A stretch of 7,590 nt of DNA from Atopobium sp. (GTDB lineage: Bacteria; Actinomycetota; Coriobacteriia; Coriobacteriales; Atopobiaceae): positions 1 through 7,590 of the forward strand of contig JABZGZ010000059.1 in the NCBI GenBank assembly GCA_015259105.1, given 5' to 3'. The notes below the pieces were generated by a model. It searched no databases. It had not been told where the DNA came from and worked only from the letters and a program-made list of their open reading frames with translations. This document shows positions 6,955 to 7,590 of the stretch, piece by piece. A program made the translations under genes and the position numbers. Positions within the stretch are counted from its first letter, which is position 1. Each line of letters starts with the position of its first letter.

Positions 6955-7112
6955 GTTTCTGACATCCGGACTGTACCGTTGGTCCTGGACTTTAACCAGG
7001 TTAACCGCCTTTTTGCGGGTCGCGGACTTGATGGCTTATAGAACTGGGTTGTTACAAACCCTAAAGCTCGGCCACCTTACCACCAGTAGGTAATTGCAAC
7101 CATTTCTGAAAC
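6955..7112 (-). ncRNA. FMN riboswitch (RFN element) controlling ribU
   Basis: Reading the minus strand from 7112, conserved parts of the FMN aptamer appear in order. P1 is GTTTCAGA (7112-7105) with TCAGAAAC (6962-6955), one A-A mismatch. P2 is GGT(TGCAATT)ACC (7101-7089). P3 begins with GTGG (7083-7080) and closes with CCGC (7025-7022) in the hallmark AAGTCCGCGACC. P5 is CCTGG(TTAAAGT)CCAGG (7000-6984). P6 is CGG(TACAGT)CCG (6978-6967), followed by the hallmark GGATG. P3 is enlarged: GGTGGC/GCCATC (7076-7071 with 7035-7030) extends it, with an inner GGGTT/AACCC hairpin (7061-7046). FMN binding should lower expression of ribU, and through coupling of the whole importer. No terminator or separate anti-sequestor fits in the few bases before the start codon, so control is probably translational. 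Confidence 0.93.
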
Positions 7113-7124
7113 ATATCGATAAGT

Positions 7125-7153
7125 ACTATAGCAGAGTTAACAGCTGATAACAC
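7125..7153 (-). promoter_or_regulatory. Extended -10 promoter of the ribU-ecfA1A2-ecfT operon
   Basis: The minus strand carries TGCTATAGT (7133-7125), an extended -10 element (TG-n-TATAGT), five to six bases before the likely transcription start near 7118 and just ahead of the first aptamer stem at 7112. The -35 position at 17-base spacing is GTGTTA (7153-7148), weak, as is common for extended -10 promoters. The fit between predicted start and aptamer edge supports the call. Confidence 0.65.
7136..7151. promoter_or_regulatory. 16-bp near-perfect palindrome in the ribU promoter, candidate operator
   Basis: GTTAACAGCTGATAAC reads the same on both strands except for one mismatched pair (the fifth and twelfth bases). 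It covers the -35/spacer region of the ribU promoter, a normal repressor position. No regulator gene is visible in the window. Palindrome and position are seen; operator function is inferred. Confidence 0.45.
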
Positions 7154-7215
7154 GTAAAACGGGATGGACATTTCTTTGACAGAATTGCAAAAGTAACCGT
7201 TTTCTGGTCCTAGTA

Positions 7216-7298
7216 CCGTGATTTTTCTTGCACCAAAACCGTGATTTTCTCGTCTTGATGCCGTGATTTTCTCGCCCCAACGCCACGTTTTTCTCGCT
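7216..7298 (+). repeat. Array of four degenerate ~22-bp tandem repeats upstream of murB
   Basis: Units start at 7216, 7239, 7261 and 7283, spaced 23, 22 and 22 bases. Each begins with a CCGTGATTTTCTCG-like core (first unit CCGTGATTTTTCTTG; fourth CCACGTTTTTCTCG) followed by 7-9 variable bases. A weaker partial unit, CCGTTTTCT, starts at 7197. The T-tract of the fourth unit falls on the expected -35 region of the murB promoter. The ~22-bp period is about two helical turns, so the T-tracts face the same side of the DNA. The array may be a regulator-binding cluster, a curved or UP-like element, or a copy of a dispersed intergenic repeat. It is not a CRISPR array: the unit is too short and the spacers are not spacer-sized. 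Confidence 0.75.
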
Positions 7299-7314
7299 TG
7301 CGATAAACTATAAA
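7286..7314 (+). promoter_or_regulatory. Probable murB promoter
   Basis: TATAAA at 7309-7314 is a good -10 box, placing the transcription start near 7321 and giving a leader of about 20 nt. At 17-base spacing the -35 hexamer is CGTTTT (7286-7291), a poor match that lies inside the fourth repeat unit. The rest of the gap between the riboswitch and murB (7154-7196) holds a lone TTGACA at 7176-7181 with no -10 at proper distance and nothing else I recognise. Confidence 0.5.
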
Positions 7315-7340
7315 AAGTAACTTACTAAGGAGCGTGTTAC

Positions 7341-7590
7341 ATGTCTGAAAGTGGCTATGACTTACAAAGCCTGGCCGGAAAGCTTTGCTCGATTGTTGGA
7401 GAAGAGAACGTCCTGGTAGACGAGCCAATGAGCGAGCACACCACCTTTAAAGTGGGTGGACCTGCGGATCTCTATGCCATCCCTGATGATCCCGATGAGG
7501 TTAAAGAGATTCTCCTTGCGGTTAAAGACGCAGAAGCTCCTTATTTTATTCTCGGCTACGGCTCTGACCTGCTTGTTTCTGATGCAGGAT
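7341..7590 (+). CDS. murB: UDP-N-acetylenolpyruvoylglucosamine reductase, N-terminal part, cut by the window
   Basis: MurB is an FAD-containing cytosolic enzyme that reduces UDP-GlcNAc-enolpyruvate with NADPH to give UDP-N-acetylmuramate, the second committed step of peptidoglycan synthesis. The first 83 codons are present and open to the right edge. The diagnostic N-terminal motif PMSEHTTFKVGGPAD (residues 29-43) precedes LGYGSDLLVSDAG (71-83), which corresponds to the FAD-binding G-x-GSNLLV stretch. Here Asp76 stands in place of the usual Asn and Tyr73 in the variable position. The catalytic Ser and Glu lie beyond the window. The ATG at 7341 has AAGGAG (7327-7332) eight bases upstream, a strong start. 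It is divergent from the riboflavin transporter operon across about 230 bp. MurB needs a flavin cofactor, a loose functional link to its neighbour. Confidence 0.96.
   Translation, partial: MSESGYDLQSLAGKLCSIVGEENVLVDEPMSEHTTFKVGGPADLYAIPDDPDEVKEILLAVKDAEAPYFILGYGSDLLVSDAG

Noticed and set aside
7046..7061. GGGTT/AACCC hairpin as the P2 stem of the FMN aptamer
   Set aside because: The true P2, with a TGCAATT loop close to the family's UGAAAUU, lies further upstream at 7101-7089. The hairpin at 7061-7046 is better placed as the tip of an enlarged P3.
7176..7181. Perfect TTGACA on the plus strand as a -35 box for murB
   Set aside because: At 16-18 bases downstream there is no acceptable -10 hexamer (the sequence is GTTTTC-like). 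The TATAAA at 7309 is far too distant.
7216..7298. CRISPR array
   Set aside because: The repeated core is only about 14 bases and degenerate, the intervening bases number 7-9, and no cas gene is present.
7210..7428. 72-codon minus-strand open frame overlapping the murB start
   Set aside because: Its lysine/arginine-rich C-terminus is only the translation of the tandem repeats, and its N-terminus is antisense to murB. No ribosome-binding sequence supports it.

Overview
This window is a compact bacterial chromosome segment with five genes, none of them mobile or phage-like. The moderate GC content, the single-chain ~1,240-residue type of PurL, and a fused two-ATPase ECF transporter subunit with RibU under an FMN riboswitch suggest a Gram-positive organism. 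My best guess is a host-associated Coriobacteriia member (Atopobium/Lancefieldella type). That assignment is inference from style and is not proven by any marker here.

Layout. Positions 1-3564 (minus strand) hold the first 1,188 codons of purL, which runs off the left edge. Positions 3565-3705 are a short gap with a probable purL promoter and two inverted repeats. Positions 3706-6944 (minus) hold a tightly overlapping transporter operon read right to left: ribU (riboflavin S component), ecfA1A2 (two ABC ATPase domains fused in one chain) and ecfT (transmembrane coupling protein). Positions 6955-7112 (minus) are an FMN riboswitch aptamer in the ribU leader. Positions 7113-7340 are a divergent control region: an extended -10 promoter for ribU with a near-perfect 16-bp palindrome across its spacer, then a tandem array of about 22-bp repeats running into the murB promoter. 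Positions 7341-7590 (plus) hold the first 83 codons of murB, which runs off the right edge.

How it works together. RibU, EcfA1A2 and EcfT make a complete energy-coupling-factor importer, most likely for riboflavin. The FMN aptamer ends directly against the ribU Shine-Dalgarno sequence with no room for a terminator, so FMN should block ribU translation by closing P1. ecfA1A2 overlaps the ribU stop codon. The ecfT Shine-Dalgarno sequence lies in a hairpin inside the end of the ecfA1A2 reading frame, which ribosomes finishing ecfA1A2 would open. The sequence therefore supports a chain of translational coupling that could carry one FMN signal through all three subunits. No wholly new system is apparent; the interest is in this layered regulation and in the repeat array before murB.
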